From positions 34,105,763 to 34,169,762 of the forward strand of contig CM039464.1 in the NCBI GenBank assembly GCA_022414725.1: a DNA stretch of 64,000 bases. Direction: 5' to 3'. A program made the translations under genes and the position numbers. Origin of the DNA: Microglena sp. YARC. Its lineage: Eukaryota > Chlorophyta > Chlorophyceae > Chlamydomonadales > Chlamydomonadaceae. The notes under the pieces are model-generated. The model searched no databases. It was given only the letters and a program-made list of their open reading frames with translations, and had not been told where the DNA came from. This document shows positions 44,276-53,640 of the stretch, piece after piece. The number at the start of each line of letters is the position of its first letter. Position 1 is the stretch's first letter.

Positions 44276-44590
44276 GGTGTAATTGAGAAATGCTCCTGGA
44301 AAATATTCCTGAAATGCGACCTCTCCGACCACCGTGCCCAAACCGCCCTGCAGGCGAAGTACAGGCGAAATGTCTCAAAATAACGTACTTTTTGCCTCAT
44401 TTACGTGCACAAGCCGCCGTGCGTGGCGAGGTGCAGGCGAAATGTCTCAGAAGTCTGAGACATTTCGACGACAATCCGCCTTGGCTAAATGTAGGCGAAA
44501 TGTCTCAGAAGTCTGAGACATTTCGACGACAATCCGCCTTGGCTAAATGTAGGCGAAATGTCTCAGGATTCCGAGCTACAGGCGACGCGG
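44276..44590. repeat. palindromic tandem repeat
   Basis: GAAATGTCTCAGA-AG-TCTGAGACATTTC, a 28-bp near-perfect palindrome, occurs at about 44439-44466 and again at 44497-44524. The units are separated by CGACGACAATCCGCCTTGGC and TAAATGTAGGC. Two further GCGAAATGTCTCA half-sites are at 44365 and 44549. Confidence 0.85.
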
Positions 44591-44626
44591 GTATAGGGCT
44601 TAGAAGTTATTAGTCATTAACTAGCT

Positions 44627-44799
44627 ATGACTAATCGCGGACCCCACGTGCGTTCCGCGTGCATTCCGCTGCGCTCGTACGCATTTAGCGATCTGTCGAC
44701 TTCCCCGAGTGATGAGGGGGCTGGCCCGGCCCCCGTTCCTGGGCAGGACCCCTTCGACGGTGATTTCTCACTTGACGGTCCCAACACCGCTGTCAACGG
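44627..44799 (+). pseudogene. copia D linker region, left of copia C
   Basis: Pro/Ser/Asp-rich frame (SDLSTSPSDEGAGPAPVPGQ, DGDFSLDGPNTAVNG). It is typical of the low-complexity stretch between integrase and RT in copia polyproteins. The 5' limit is not defined. Confidence 0.55.
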
Positions 44800-45097
44800 T
44801 ATCAGCATGAATAGCGGTGCTCTCGCTTGTTTTATGTCTTGGTGACTCCTTGTGTACTCCCTTAGAACTATCGGTCCTGACAGTACTATGTCAGCTTCCT
44901 GTTGACTGCATCATCGGTTCTTCTGACACGCGCTGTCTAGCCTGTACCCTGATCAGGTTCCAGGCTACCGCCCCCTTTCCTCCACTGGTGCCCCTTAATG
45001 GGTCTCCTGTGCTTGTAACTTATTCTCGTCTCCGCATTTATAGATTGGCGTGCTGCACACACAAAATCCACTCTCCGGAGTGTTATCCAAGCTGATA
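44800..45097 (+). repeat. 5' LTR of copia C (298 bp)
   Basis: TATCAGC to GCTGATA, then GGTTATACGGCCC as possible primer-binding site. Confidence 0.9.
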
Positions 45098-45134
45098 GGT
45101 TATACGGCCCTTCATTTACTACCACTGCTTTGCG

Positions 45135-45690
45135 ATGCAACTTCCGCGAGGACCTCCCGCCATTTTGAGAAACTCCATGACATGGATGGTCTTTCCTGGA
45201 CGCGCGGGATGCGCAGTATCATTCTCAGCAATGGCTGCGACCAATCCTTCCAACGGAGGAACGGCTCCTCTTGATGATTGGCTAGACGTTTGTGCACCAG
45301 CTGCCTCTGCTAGCGGTCATGAGAGTCCTTCCGCCATCGTGGAAATAACCCCCCCCGGTCATTCCTCCATCTTCTCTTCTTTTTCCTCCCCTGCCGTCTG
45401 TCGCCTCCTCCCGTCTGTCGTAGATGACTGTGACGTGCAGACTCAAGTCGGCGACTAGCCTGGACATCGGTGGAGATACCCCGTCTTCGTCTGCTCGCGT
45501 CCTTGACGTCGCTAACCTTTCTCCGGTGTTTGAGGCTCTGCCTGCATACCGGAGGTTGCCAAGCCGACCAAGCTCCCTGCTGATGTCTACGTCGTCTTTG
45601 CCCCCCTTTGCTCTGCCCAGCCGACGGTCGGCTCCTGGCAGGAGCTTGCGCTCTAGTGGCTCTGTGCTACCTTTTGGAGAAATTTTTTGA
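45135..45690 (+). pseudogene. copia C gag N-terminal remnant
   Basis: Matches the first 90 residues of copia A and B gag (MQLPRGPP, PLDDWLDVCAPAASASGHES, PSAIVEI). It then shifts frame and loses similarity. The gag core seen in A and B (GYQFVKVP, LANMTDALVKVY, zinc knuckle) is absent. Confidence 0.8.
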
Positions 45691-46379
45691 TCAAACTGGC
45701 GGATCGCCGGCACTGCCGTAGGATTCGCCAGAGGAGGACGACCTACGCGTCTGGCCCTGGAGATTCTGGAGGTGGTAGGAAGCAGGGGGGTATGGTCAGC
45801 ACCACTACGGGTGCTGCTCCCTCTACCCCCCAACCGGGTGAGTCGAGCGATAGAGGGGGGGACTTGAGATTGACTGATCATCGACGGCGGGATATTAGGA
45901 CCTTTACATGCCTCGGCTCTGCTCTTCGCATCCTAGCGATAAATGTTCGAATTCTGCCCTTGCGATTTGCGATTTTCTGCCATTGGTGCGATTTTCTGCA
46001 CCAGGTGTGACTTGCTGCACTGTCATTCTCGTCTCCTTTTTCCCATACCTCAAATCTCGACTTCGACCTAACGCTTTCCCACCTTCTGTGATCCCAGGTC
46101 TCGCAGCGCCGGACTTCGCCCATGCTACAGGCCGCAGTGGACGCCGTCCTGGCCCTAGTCCAGCGGCCGTGGAGGATCTTTGGCATGATATCTTGGTGGA
46201 TATTTTTCTCTCTTAGGCTCCTTGTGACCCCTGGGTGCGTTCCGTGGTTCGACAGAGGTTACTACTTTGTCTTCCCGTGCCCCTGGTTCCCCCCTTAGGT
46301 GTATGCCTTAGCTACGTGAGTTTGGGTTCAAGTGTTTGAGTTCTGGTAGGGCTTAGGAATTTTTAGTTAAGTGGTATAG

Positions 46380-47290
46380 AGGCATGGTTGATCTCGATTA
46401 GTTGGGGCATGCATGAGTTGTTGATGATGACACTGCTCAGCATGGTGCTAGTGTGTTATCTTTGCAATCGTGTGTTCATCTAGGGAGACAAGACTCCTTC
46501 GGAGCTTTTCTTTGGGGTTGCACCTGATGTGTCGTTGTTGCGTTTGTTTGGTTGCCCTTGCTATGTAATCTTAGTATTGGGCAGTCACGCAACAAGCTAG
46601 TTAGAAAGGCATTATTTGGTAGACTGGTTGGGTATTCCCTGGTGAGTAAGGGTTATTATATTTTGGGTTTCCAATGTTGCGCCAGTTAGTAGTGAGTAGT
46701 GATGTACTCTCTATCTCCAGTTCAGTTCTAAACTGTCTTCCTGGGTTCTCCCTTTAGTATGGGTCCCCGTGCCCGCTTGCATCCCTCCTGTCATCAAACG
46801 GTGATATGTTATGTGCTACCGGTAATTCCCTACGCCCTTTAACAACCCCAATTGTTGTTGGCTTGCCTGGCTGGGATGTATCATTGTTGCATTCTAGACC
46901 AGGGCCTGATCTTGCTGTATTGTGTGTGAAGTTTTAGGGCGGGTGGGAGTTGGATATCCAACTATAATATTAGCCGAATCTCAGGGGGTCGCCAGGCCCT
47001 CCTCTGTGCCACGTTTTAGCGGTGAAGCTTTAGGATTTAGACAGCCTTCGATCATAGTGGTACCTGGATCAGGTCCATTGACTAATAGTCGCCAACCTCC
47101 GACCACCTCGGATGGCTCGCGGGTGTCGATAATTCCGACGCCTCCTGTCGTCCCTGGTGGATTACTCGGGTCAAGCCCATGTGATGATGTAGCCGTTGCC
47201 GAATGGGTAAGTGATGATCTTGAACACTGGTCTAGCTTGATACTGCGTATGGCTGGGGTGTTACAGTCAACCCAGGATTCATTGTTTTAG
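46380..47290 (+). pseudogene. copia C pol remnants
   Basis: GDKTPSELFFGVAPDVSLLR is integrase C-terminal sequence, preceded by TAG where copia A has CAG. GIPW and CPCYV-type pieces follow. A linker segment (46976-47240, LAESQGVARPSS onward to DDVAVAEWVSDDLEHW) closely matches copia A. No RT or RNase H is present. Confidence 0.8.
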
Positions 47291-48771
47291 GTGCTGCTGG
47301 TTCTCATACGTAGGTTAACATGGCCCTATGTGTGAGTGCCTATTCCTCAGCACCTCCTAGACTGACTTATAGGGTAGTCTAGATTGGTGGATCGTTACGA
47401 CGCTTTGTTTAGGCAGCTTCCTTTCAGCTGTCTTTCTTGGTTTTGGTGGAAGGTGGTACTTAATTCAGACCACCGTTATAGCGTCTTGATGGTTTCTGAC
47501 TCTTAGTTCCTTAGGCAGATGGTTCGTTCGGTGGAGCTCATCATAGATTAGCTATTTCTTTTTACTCCACACTGTTTTTAGATCACCAGCCCCTCATGTG
47601 ATTGGAACTTTTTGTGGAGTGTAGTAGTTGTTTCCCTTCGGATTTTACTGTGAATTGGTGGGCTGGGTAATCTTGCAGTTGTACTTGCAGATGTACCGCC
47701 GCTCACCTCTTTCTTGTTTTCCGAGTGTATTTCAAGCGCCCTTTCAGTCCATCCTTTGCAGTAAATTCTTTGAAGTCCTTTTTATGCGTTTACTATTTTT
47801 CAGGTGGACAATAGGTTTTATGTACTATGGTTGTACATCTACCCTTCTATTGTTCATTGAACTGTGTTTCCTTTGTTGGTTACAAGTTTCTTGAAAATTT
47901 TAACTTCGCATCCTTTGGATTTTTTCAGTTACTGCAGGTTTTGTTTGCTTGTGGTTAGGCGCTTGGTGTGTCTTGAGTGCATGAGTTCTTTGCGGTGCGA
48001 TACCCACCTCTTAGAATGTTTTTCGTTAGTGCCGTAGCTGGGGATTTATGATAATTAACTTTCATAAATCTTCTTACTTCCATCTTTGAGTGAGAAACCA
48101 GTTCATCATAGTTTTTCATCCCAACCTAGTCATGAATTCTATGCTAAGAATAGTTTTTAAGGTAGTGGATTTTTCCATCGACTTTTTTTTTTCCATCGTA
48201 GTCTTTAGTGTCCTCTTGTCTGCGTCCTTTAGGCTTTGATTCTCTCGTGAGCTGCGCTCACACGATATTTCAATCCGTCTCTTTGGTTATCATTGTTTGG
48301 CGTTAGGTTCCTATTCCCGGATCGGGTTTTCTATACCGTTGTTCCCCAACTTTGATATACGATTTTTTCAGTCTTCTCTTTAGGTTAAGTTCTCGGTTCT
48401 TTCAGTCACCGTTGTTCCCCTTCCTTTGGTATTAGGATTGATTTCTGTTTGGCCTCCCTGTGATTTTCTGGTTTGGTGCCTACTATTCTGGATGAATGGT
48501 ATTTTTGCGCTTACCATGGATGGTTACATTTCCATTTTGGTCTCAGCTCAGCTCGGTATGACCCAAGTTTTTTGCTGCTACATTTTCGGAGTACTACAGT
48601 GGTTTTTGGTTCATCCTTTCTCATCCTTTTATTTTAGACAAGGCTTTCTTCTGGTTTCCTGTTTTTCCGCCGTTCCTCAATAATTTTTGTTTGCTACCAG
48701 TTTATGGTTCTATGTCCCCAGTGCCATAGGTGGAGTACTAGTATTGTATGTCACCTGCGTCATAGGTGGAG

Positions 48772-48909
48772 TATCAGCATGAATAGCGGTGCTCTCGCTT
48801 GTTTTATGTCTTGGTGACTCCTTGTGTACTCCCTTAGAACTATCGGTCCTGACAGTACTATGTGCTGCACACACAAAGTCCACTCTCCGGAGTGTTATCC
48901 AAGCTGATA
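48772..48909 (+). repeat. 3' LTR of copia C, internally deleted (138 bp)
   Basis: Starts after the AGGTGGAG polypurine tract. TATCAGCATGAATAGCGGTG... joins ...TGCTGCACACACAAAG directly, skipping about 160 bp. The remainder differs from the 5' LTR at one position by eye. Confidence 0.88.
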
Positions 48910-48914
48910 AACGG

Positions 48915-50120
48915 TTTGGGGCCCGAGGTGGTGACGTCACCAACTCCATCTGACTCGCCTGTGGGGAATGAGGCAGGGTCTGACTCAGGGTTTCGCAATT
49001 CGGACTCTGAGTCTGGTCCTGGTTTCCAGATGCAACTTCGCAGCCGAAACCAGGCACCTGCCGTGTTCCCCACAGTAGTGAGTCGTGGGGGGGGGTCTGA
49101 TTTGGTAGTTTCTCCTCCTTTATGGACCTCCTGTGGACATCCGGTCCTTTCCCCTAGTTCGCGTCCTTTAGGAGATGGTGGTGGTATTGGGGACTCTCCG
49201 AGTCGGGGTCCGCAGGTACAATCCAGATGGCATCCTTAGCCTACCGCGGACCCGCACGATGTGCCTCCTTACATGACTACCCCACGTGCTCACGATAGTC
49301 GCACTTCGGAGCAAGGGGGGGTAGCCGAGGACACGGCCGCAGCGACTGAGATTTTGTCACCCACGAGCACGGTTGCCCCCGGTTGGGGTGGGGTAACTGG
49401 TGTAGGAGTATGTGTGACTCCCTTAGGGACTGGACAATCAGGAGGCCTAGGCCCTGTTGTCCCAGACTCCCCGGTTTAGAATAGGGTGGCCTTGGCTGCA
49501 ACTATCAAGCCTGTTTCATCTCAGCAAAGATTCTTTGACCCCCCTGTATCTAGGGTTACTCGCAGTCGCAGGCAAGCAGGCCAGGCTCCTGAGATGACTG
49601 GGCTGGTTACACCCCCCCGGTCACGCACGAGTAATGTCCCTGATTTGCCTGTACTGCCTGTTTCACCTGTCGGAGAGCTGGTGCGATACCCACCCTCTCC
49701 TGATCCTGCAGTGTTATCCTCGTCCCCTACTTCCGACCTTGTCGACAACCCCCTATTTCTTGATGCAACCTCAGCTTCTGGCTCGGTTTCAGGTGGAGAT
49801 ACCCCTGAACCTGTGTCAGAAGCTCCAGGACTCACCTTGCCTGCATACATTTCTACCTCCTCCGATATTTCTTACACACAGGCCATGGATCAGTCTAATC
49901 CCCACAGGGATGGCTGGCTCCTTGCCATGAGAGATGAGATGGAGAGTCTGCATGCGCACGGAACTTGGCAGCTCGTCAAGCTTCCACTTGGAGTGGTTCC
50001 GATCAAGAATCGGTGGTGTTTTTCCTTCAAGCACGGTGATAATAAGGGAGTTGTGAGGCAGAAAGCTCGTTTGGTGATGACCCTGAGGGTAGGAGGTCGC
50101 AAACTGGTATGGCTATTTTG
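48915..50120 (+). pseudogene. copia D linker and RT N-terminus
   Basis: One frame runs from 48915 to about 50080, broken by TAG at 49237-49239 and 49477-49479. It carries SDSPVGNEAGSDSG, then NPHRDGWLLAMRDEMESLHA, HGTWQLVKLP, KNRWCFSFK and RQKARLV, the opening of the RVT_2 reverse transcriptase. At about 50080 the sequence jumps to RNase H, so the RT catalytic core (including YVDD) is deleted. Confidence 0.85.
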
Positions 50121-50555
50121 GCATCTGATGGGGTGGTTCACTGGGCCTCTAAGCGGCAGATTACCCCTGCCGTTAGCACTGGGGAAGCTGAGTACCAGGC
50201 TCTTGCAGCGACAGCCCGTGATGTCCAGTGGTTTAAGCACTTAAGGGTAGACCTGGGCCTCCCCTGCTCACTAGTAACCATTCAGTGTGACTCCACGGTG
50301 GCAAATTCCTGGTGTGCTGAGGTGGCTTTGGTACCACGTGCCAAGCACATCGATATCATGCATCACTATGTGCGTGATTTGGGCATGTCTGGGCGGATTG
50401 GGATTGCGAAGGTTGATACCACCCTGTAGTTGGCTGACGCCTTCACCAAGGCTTTGGAGGCTGAGCAGTTCTGGTTTTTGAATGGTTTGCTGGGCATGGT
50501 GGACTGCAAGCGTGGGGCGATACCCCCCCCGTACAAGCGCCCCCCGAGGTAGCTT
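50080..50555 (+). pseudogene. copia D RNase H and C-terminus
   Basis: DDPEGRRSQTGMAILASDGV, HWASKRQITPAVSTGEAEYQ, HIDIMHHYVRD and, after an in-frame TAG at 50427-50429, LADAFTKALEAEQFWFLNGL. In copia elements the residue before LAD is normally Gln, so the TAG probably derives from CAG. Confidence 0.85.
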
Positions 50556-51178
50556 TTGGTTTTGAGCTCTTTTAGGTCTGCAGCTAGTCCCACCGTGGGA
50601 GGTGCCGTTAGTGGCAGATCTTGACTACTGGCTGTGTTTGCTTTCGTGCGGTTTCTTGGCTCTACCATGGCATTCGGTGTTTTTTGGTTTGTTACACTTT
50701 GCTCCTTTTCTGGTTTGGTGGGTCCTTTTTGCCACATGCTTTAAGGTGGTCAACGATTTGTTACGCCTATCCCTTTTTTGGCTTATAGGTGTACATTTGA
50801 GTAGGTGGAGTTTTCCCCTACTGGGAGTGAGCCAGCCATCCTTAACCATGCTGGACAACTTGGGTTTTGCCTTGCCCATCTGCTTAGGCCCATCTGGGCA
50901 TTCTGTGATATTTTCTGGACTATTTGGGATTGGTGTTACGATATATCCTGCGGTGCGATACCCATCACATGATATATTTTTTTTCTTCTGGTTCTTTAAT
51001 TAAGCATAGCTTTGGTTACATTGTGTATTCTTTCCTTAATTTTTGAGGTGGGGTCTACATTGTTTCTCTTTTATATTCCCCTTTACCTCAACAGGTGGAG
51101 ATTTCAGCTCTTGCTTTTATTTTTGTTTCGGTTCCGGTTCCGGTTCGTTTCTGCTACTGTTCACCTGACCAGGTGGAG

Positions 51179-51384
51179 TGTCAGAGTTAGATGACTGGTA
51201 GGTCAGTCTCACAGACAGTGGCGTGTCCACGGACATGTGTACGTGGACTTAGCCGCAATCCTAAACCCGTAACCTCAACTCCTAGGTGATCGGAGGCTGG
51301 ACTTAAGTCCAGCCCACGCTTTAAATATTGCCTTGAGAATCCATAGCCTCATCCGTCTATCCACCATCCGGTGTTATTCCGACA
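51179..51384 (+). repeat. 3' LTR of copia D (206 bp)
   Basis: Follows the polypurine tract AGGTGGAG. Starts TGTCAGAG, ends TTCCGACA. No 5' partner was seen in the window. Confidence 0.75.
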
Positions 51385-51429
51385 GTCCCCTCTTCAAGGG
51401 GGTGGGAGCCCCCATGTTAACGGCTGTAA
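51385..51429 (-). repeat. GC-rich dispersed repeat (R2), copy 5, left part
   Basis: CCCCTCTTCAAGGGGGTGGGAGCCCCC, identical in order to the R2 copy at 17322. It is interrupted by the Harbinger element and continues at 59203-59385 (CATTTGTCCATTTGACC, CTTGAAGCCTGACACGTC, GGTCGCGTAACAAACTCGC, GCGTCGCTTGCGACGCTGC). Confidence 0.75.
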
Positions 51430-51615
51430 GGGGTAGGTCACACTGCTCTTGCTTTTGGTCGATTTAGCTTTTGCTTTTGGTCCGATTTTGGTCCGATTTT
51501 GGCCCGATTTTGGTGGGGACCAAAAGCGACCAAAAGCGGACCAAAAGCGGACCAAAAGCTAAATCGAAAGCAAAATCTGGTCTTTGAGACAATTTATTGA
51601 TCCGATTTTGCTTTC
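51430..51615. repeat. Harbinger left end with a hairpin-forming subterminal region
   Basis: GATTTAGCTTTTGCTTTTGG, then GTCCGATTTTGG repeats, is answered by GACCAAAAGC-GACCAAAAGC-GGACC repeats and AGCTAAATCG, making a long imperfect foldback. Confidence 0.75.
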
Positions 51616-51779
51616 GATTTTGCTTTTGGTCAGGTACTTAAATACAGTAGTATAGCTGATTGTTTTCAAGTCTAAAACTGTAATGTTTTTGAACTGATGA
51701 CAATTTTTTGACAGCCCCCAAAGTGCCGATGCCTTCAAAAAATGTGCGCTGTCAAAAAAGCGCACTTGCCTTTGAAAAA

Positions 51780-51990
51780 GTGCGCTCGCACCAGTTTTTT
51801 AATTGGTGCGTTTTTTTTTTTTTTGCAGGACCTGCATAACCTGCAAGGTGCTGGGACCTGGAAGACATGCAGGGAGCTGGGAGCAGGGAGCTGGGAGCTG
51901 CCCGCAGCAGGGACGGAGCTACAGGGAGCTGCAAGTAGGGAGACTGGATAGTGGAAACAATGCAGATTTGGGAACCTCTGTTACAACCTC
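51780..51990. repeat. short GGAGCTGGGAGC-type repeats next to a T-run
   Basis: A 14-T run at 51811 is followed by GGACCTGCATAACCTGCAAGG and repeats of CAGGGAGCTGGGAGC. No gene seen. Confidence 0.4.
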
Positions 51991-51995
51991 GGTTT

Positions 51996-52743
51996 AATTG
52001 AAATTGAAATTGAAATTGTTACATCCGTGTAATACCGTTACTCACAGGACGTGAATTTAAGGACACCATAGCGTAAGCCGGAGCTAGCCATAGTCACCGT
52101 ATACGTAGGGCCACCTCAGTAAAAAGAATCACCACCGATGCCTGACCGGCAGGCATCGTGGCCACATCATGACGGTGCAGCTTAATACGGGGGGTTTTCA
52201 CCCCGGTTGGGAAGCACCAGCACAATGCAGCTGGCAAGACAAAACCTGAGAGGGGGGACGGTCTGTGTGCTAGTCCCCGGGTATCGACCCGGGGTGTGCT
52301 TCCATAAAACGTCTGCACTGTAAAATACTCTGAAAGGTAGTGATGGTGTGGGAGTGGACTGTGTCCGCCAGTTTAAGGGCACACGGTCTCTTAAGTCCAA
52401 GTGTGGTCATAGAAGAGGTTGGAATAGTACCAGTTGTTCCAACGGTGATAACTTCGTAGTGAACGAGGTATCCAGCAGATCTAAGGCCATTTACTAATTC
52501 AACATGCTGGGCGTGTTTAGTGATAAACTTAGTAGCATGGTTGGTATCAGAGCAGTATCCAAGCTCAAGAACCCAGAGTTCTTTATCAGCCATACAGGTA
52601 GGAGAGTCTATGTCAGGTAGGACGGCGAGGTCAGGTCTCATTCTCTTCCAGTCCTCTACAGTAATAGTGGAGGGGCGTGGCCAGTCAGGGAGACGTTTGC
52701 CCAGGACCCCTCTGGGGAGGTCCTCTTCCTTGCCAGCGTACCT
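51996..52743 (-). pseudogene. LINE fragment with restriction-like endonuclease
   Basis: Minus-strand frame from 52743 down to 52270. It contains DWKRMRPDLAVL, then LWVLELGYCSDTNHATKF, HAQHVELVNGLRSAGYLVHY, and GTTGTIPTSS. The P-D...E-L spacing and the conserved 'GYCSDT' and 'TGTIP' blocks fit the C-terminal restriction-like endonuclease of R2/Dualen-type LINEs. It is followed (toward lower coordinates) by an untranslated region and an (ATTTCA)n tail at 51996-52020, the usual end of such elements. The RT domain is missing (5' truncation). Confidence 0.65.
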
Positions 52744-52756
52744 CGGTTTAAATTAT

Positions 52757-53286
52757 ATGACCAAGTCGTCCATTAATAATAGTAAGAAAAGAAATCCAAG
52801 TTGCTTGCTAGAGGGATGTAGCCAAGTTCAATTGGGGAATAATGTAACAATTCGCTTGCTGGGAACAACTAATGAGTATGTTGATACACGCTACAAGCAG
52901 GCTTTCAGGATGAACAAGGGAACTTTCGAGCTTCTATTTGAGTGAGTAAATTTAACGACCTGATGCAATGATCTGCTGTAAAGACCTGATGTAATGACCT
53001 CGTGTACTGACCTTATGTAATGATCTTCGTGTGCAGGACATGGGGGCACAACTTGGGCAGAGCTACCACACACTTGAGGGCAACAATCCCAGCTCGGAAA
53101 AGACTTTGCATCTTCTTGGATTGGATCTGCAATGCTCAACCACATCACTCGCTAGCTCGCTTGTACGATGTGAGCAAAACAGTTGTGACTAATATCATCC
53201 ATGACGCTATTAGCGTCTTATCAGGTGCATTTTTTTTAGACAACGTGAGCTTCCCTACCGGGGATGCTTTAATTGAATGTATGGAC
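52757..53286 (+). pseudogene. Harbinger transposase, 5' part, one intron
   Basis: Exon 1 52757-52941 starts MTKSSINNSKKRN and ends FRMNKGTFELLF. The intron 52942-53036 is GTGAGT...GTGCAG. Exon 2 from 53037 continues ETWGHNLGRATTHLRA, RKRLCIFLDWICNAQPHHSL and DVSKTVVTNIIHDAISVL, ending GDALIECMD at 53286. This is the N-terminal and helix-turn-helix part upstream of the DDE nuclease. Copia B begins at the next base. Confidence 0.8.
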
Positions 53287-53605
53287 TATCAGCATGAATA
53301 GCGGTGCTCTCATTTGTTTTATGTCTTGGTGACTCCTTGTGTACTCCCTTAGAACTATCGGCCCTGACAGTACTGTGACAGCTTCCTGTAGTGACAGCTT
53401 CCTGTGGACTGCGTCACCGGTTCTCCTTACACGGACTGTATAGCCTGTACCCTTATCAGGGTACAGGCTGCCGCTCCTTCCTCCACTGGTGCCCCTTAAT
53501 GGGTCTCCTGTGCTTGTAATGTTATTCTCGTCTCCGTGTATAGATTGGCGCGTCTGCTTCACGCAAGCATCTCTGTCCACTCTACGGAATGCTTACAAGC
53601 TGATA
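53287..53605 (+). repeat. 5' LTR of copia B (319 bp)
   Basis: TATCAGC to GCTGATA, with a short internal GTGACAGCTTCCTGT duplication. Followed by GGTTACGGGCTCC, possible primer-binding site. Confidence 0.9.
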
Positions 53606-53640
53606 GGTTACGGGCTCCTTACATTACCACTGCTTTTCAA

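Larger units (their letters stand above)
44800..48909 (+). mobile_element. decayed Ty1/copia insertion with AACGG target duplication (copia C)
   Basis: LTRs TATCAGC...GCTGATA at both ends, flanked by AACGG at 44795-44799 and 48910-48914. The interior keeps a gag start (45135-45690), scattered integrase remnants (46380-46760), a linker piece (46976-47290) and a 3' untranslated region. The 3' LTR has an internal deletion of about 160 bp. Confidence 0.92.
44627..51384 (+). mobile_element. defective second-family copia (copia D), split by copia C
   Basis: Left part 44627-44799, right part 48915-51384. Removing copia C plus one AACGG restores one frame across the junction (NTAVN then GLGPEVV). 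The element has the linker, an RT N-terminus, RNase H and a 206-bp 3' LTR. The 5' half (LTR, gag, protease, integrase) is missing. Left border uncertain. Confidence 0.8.
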
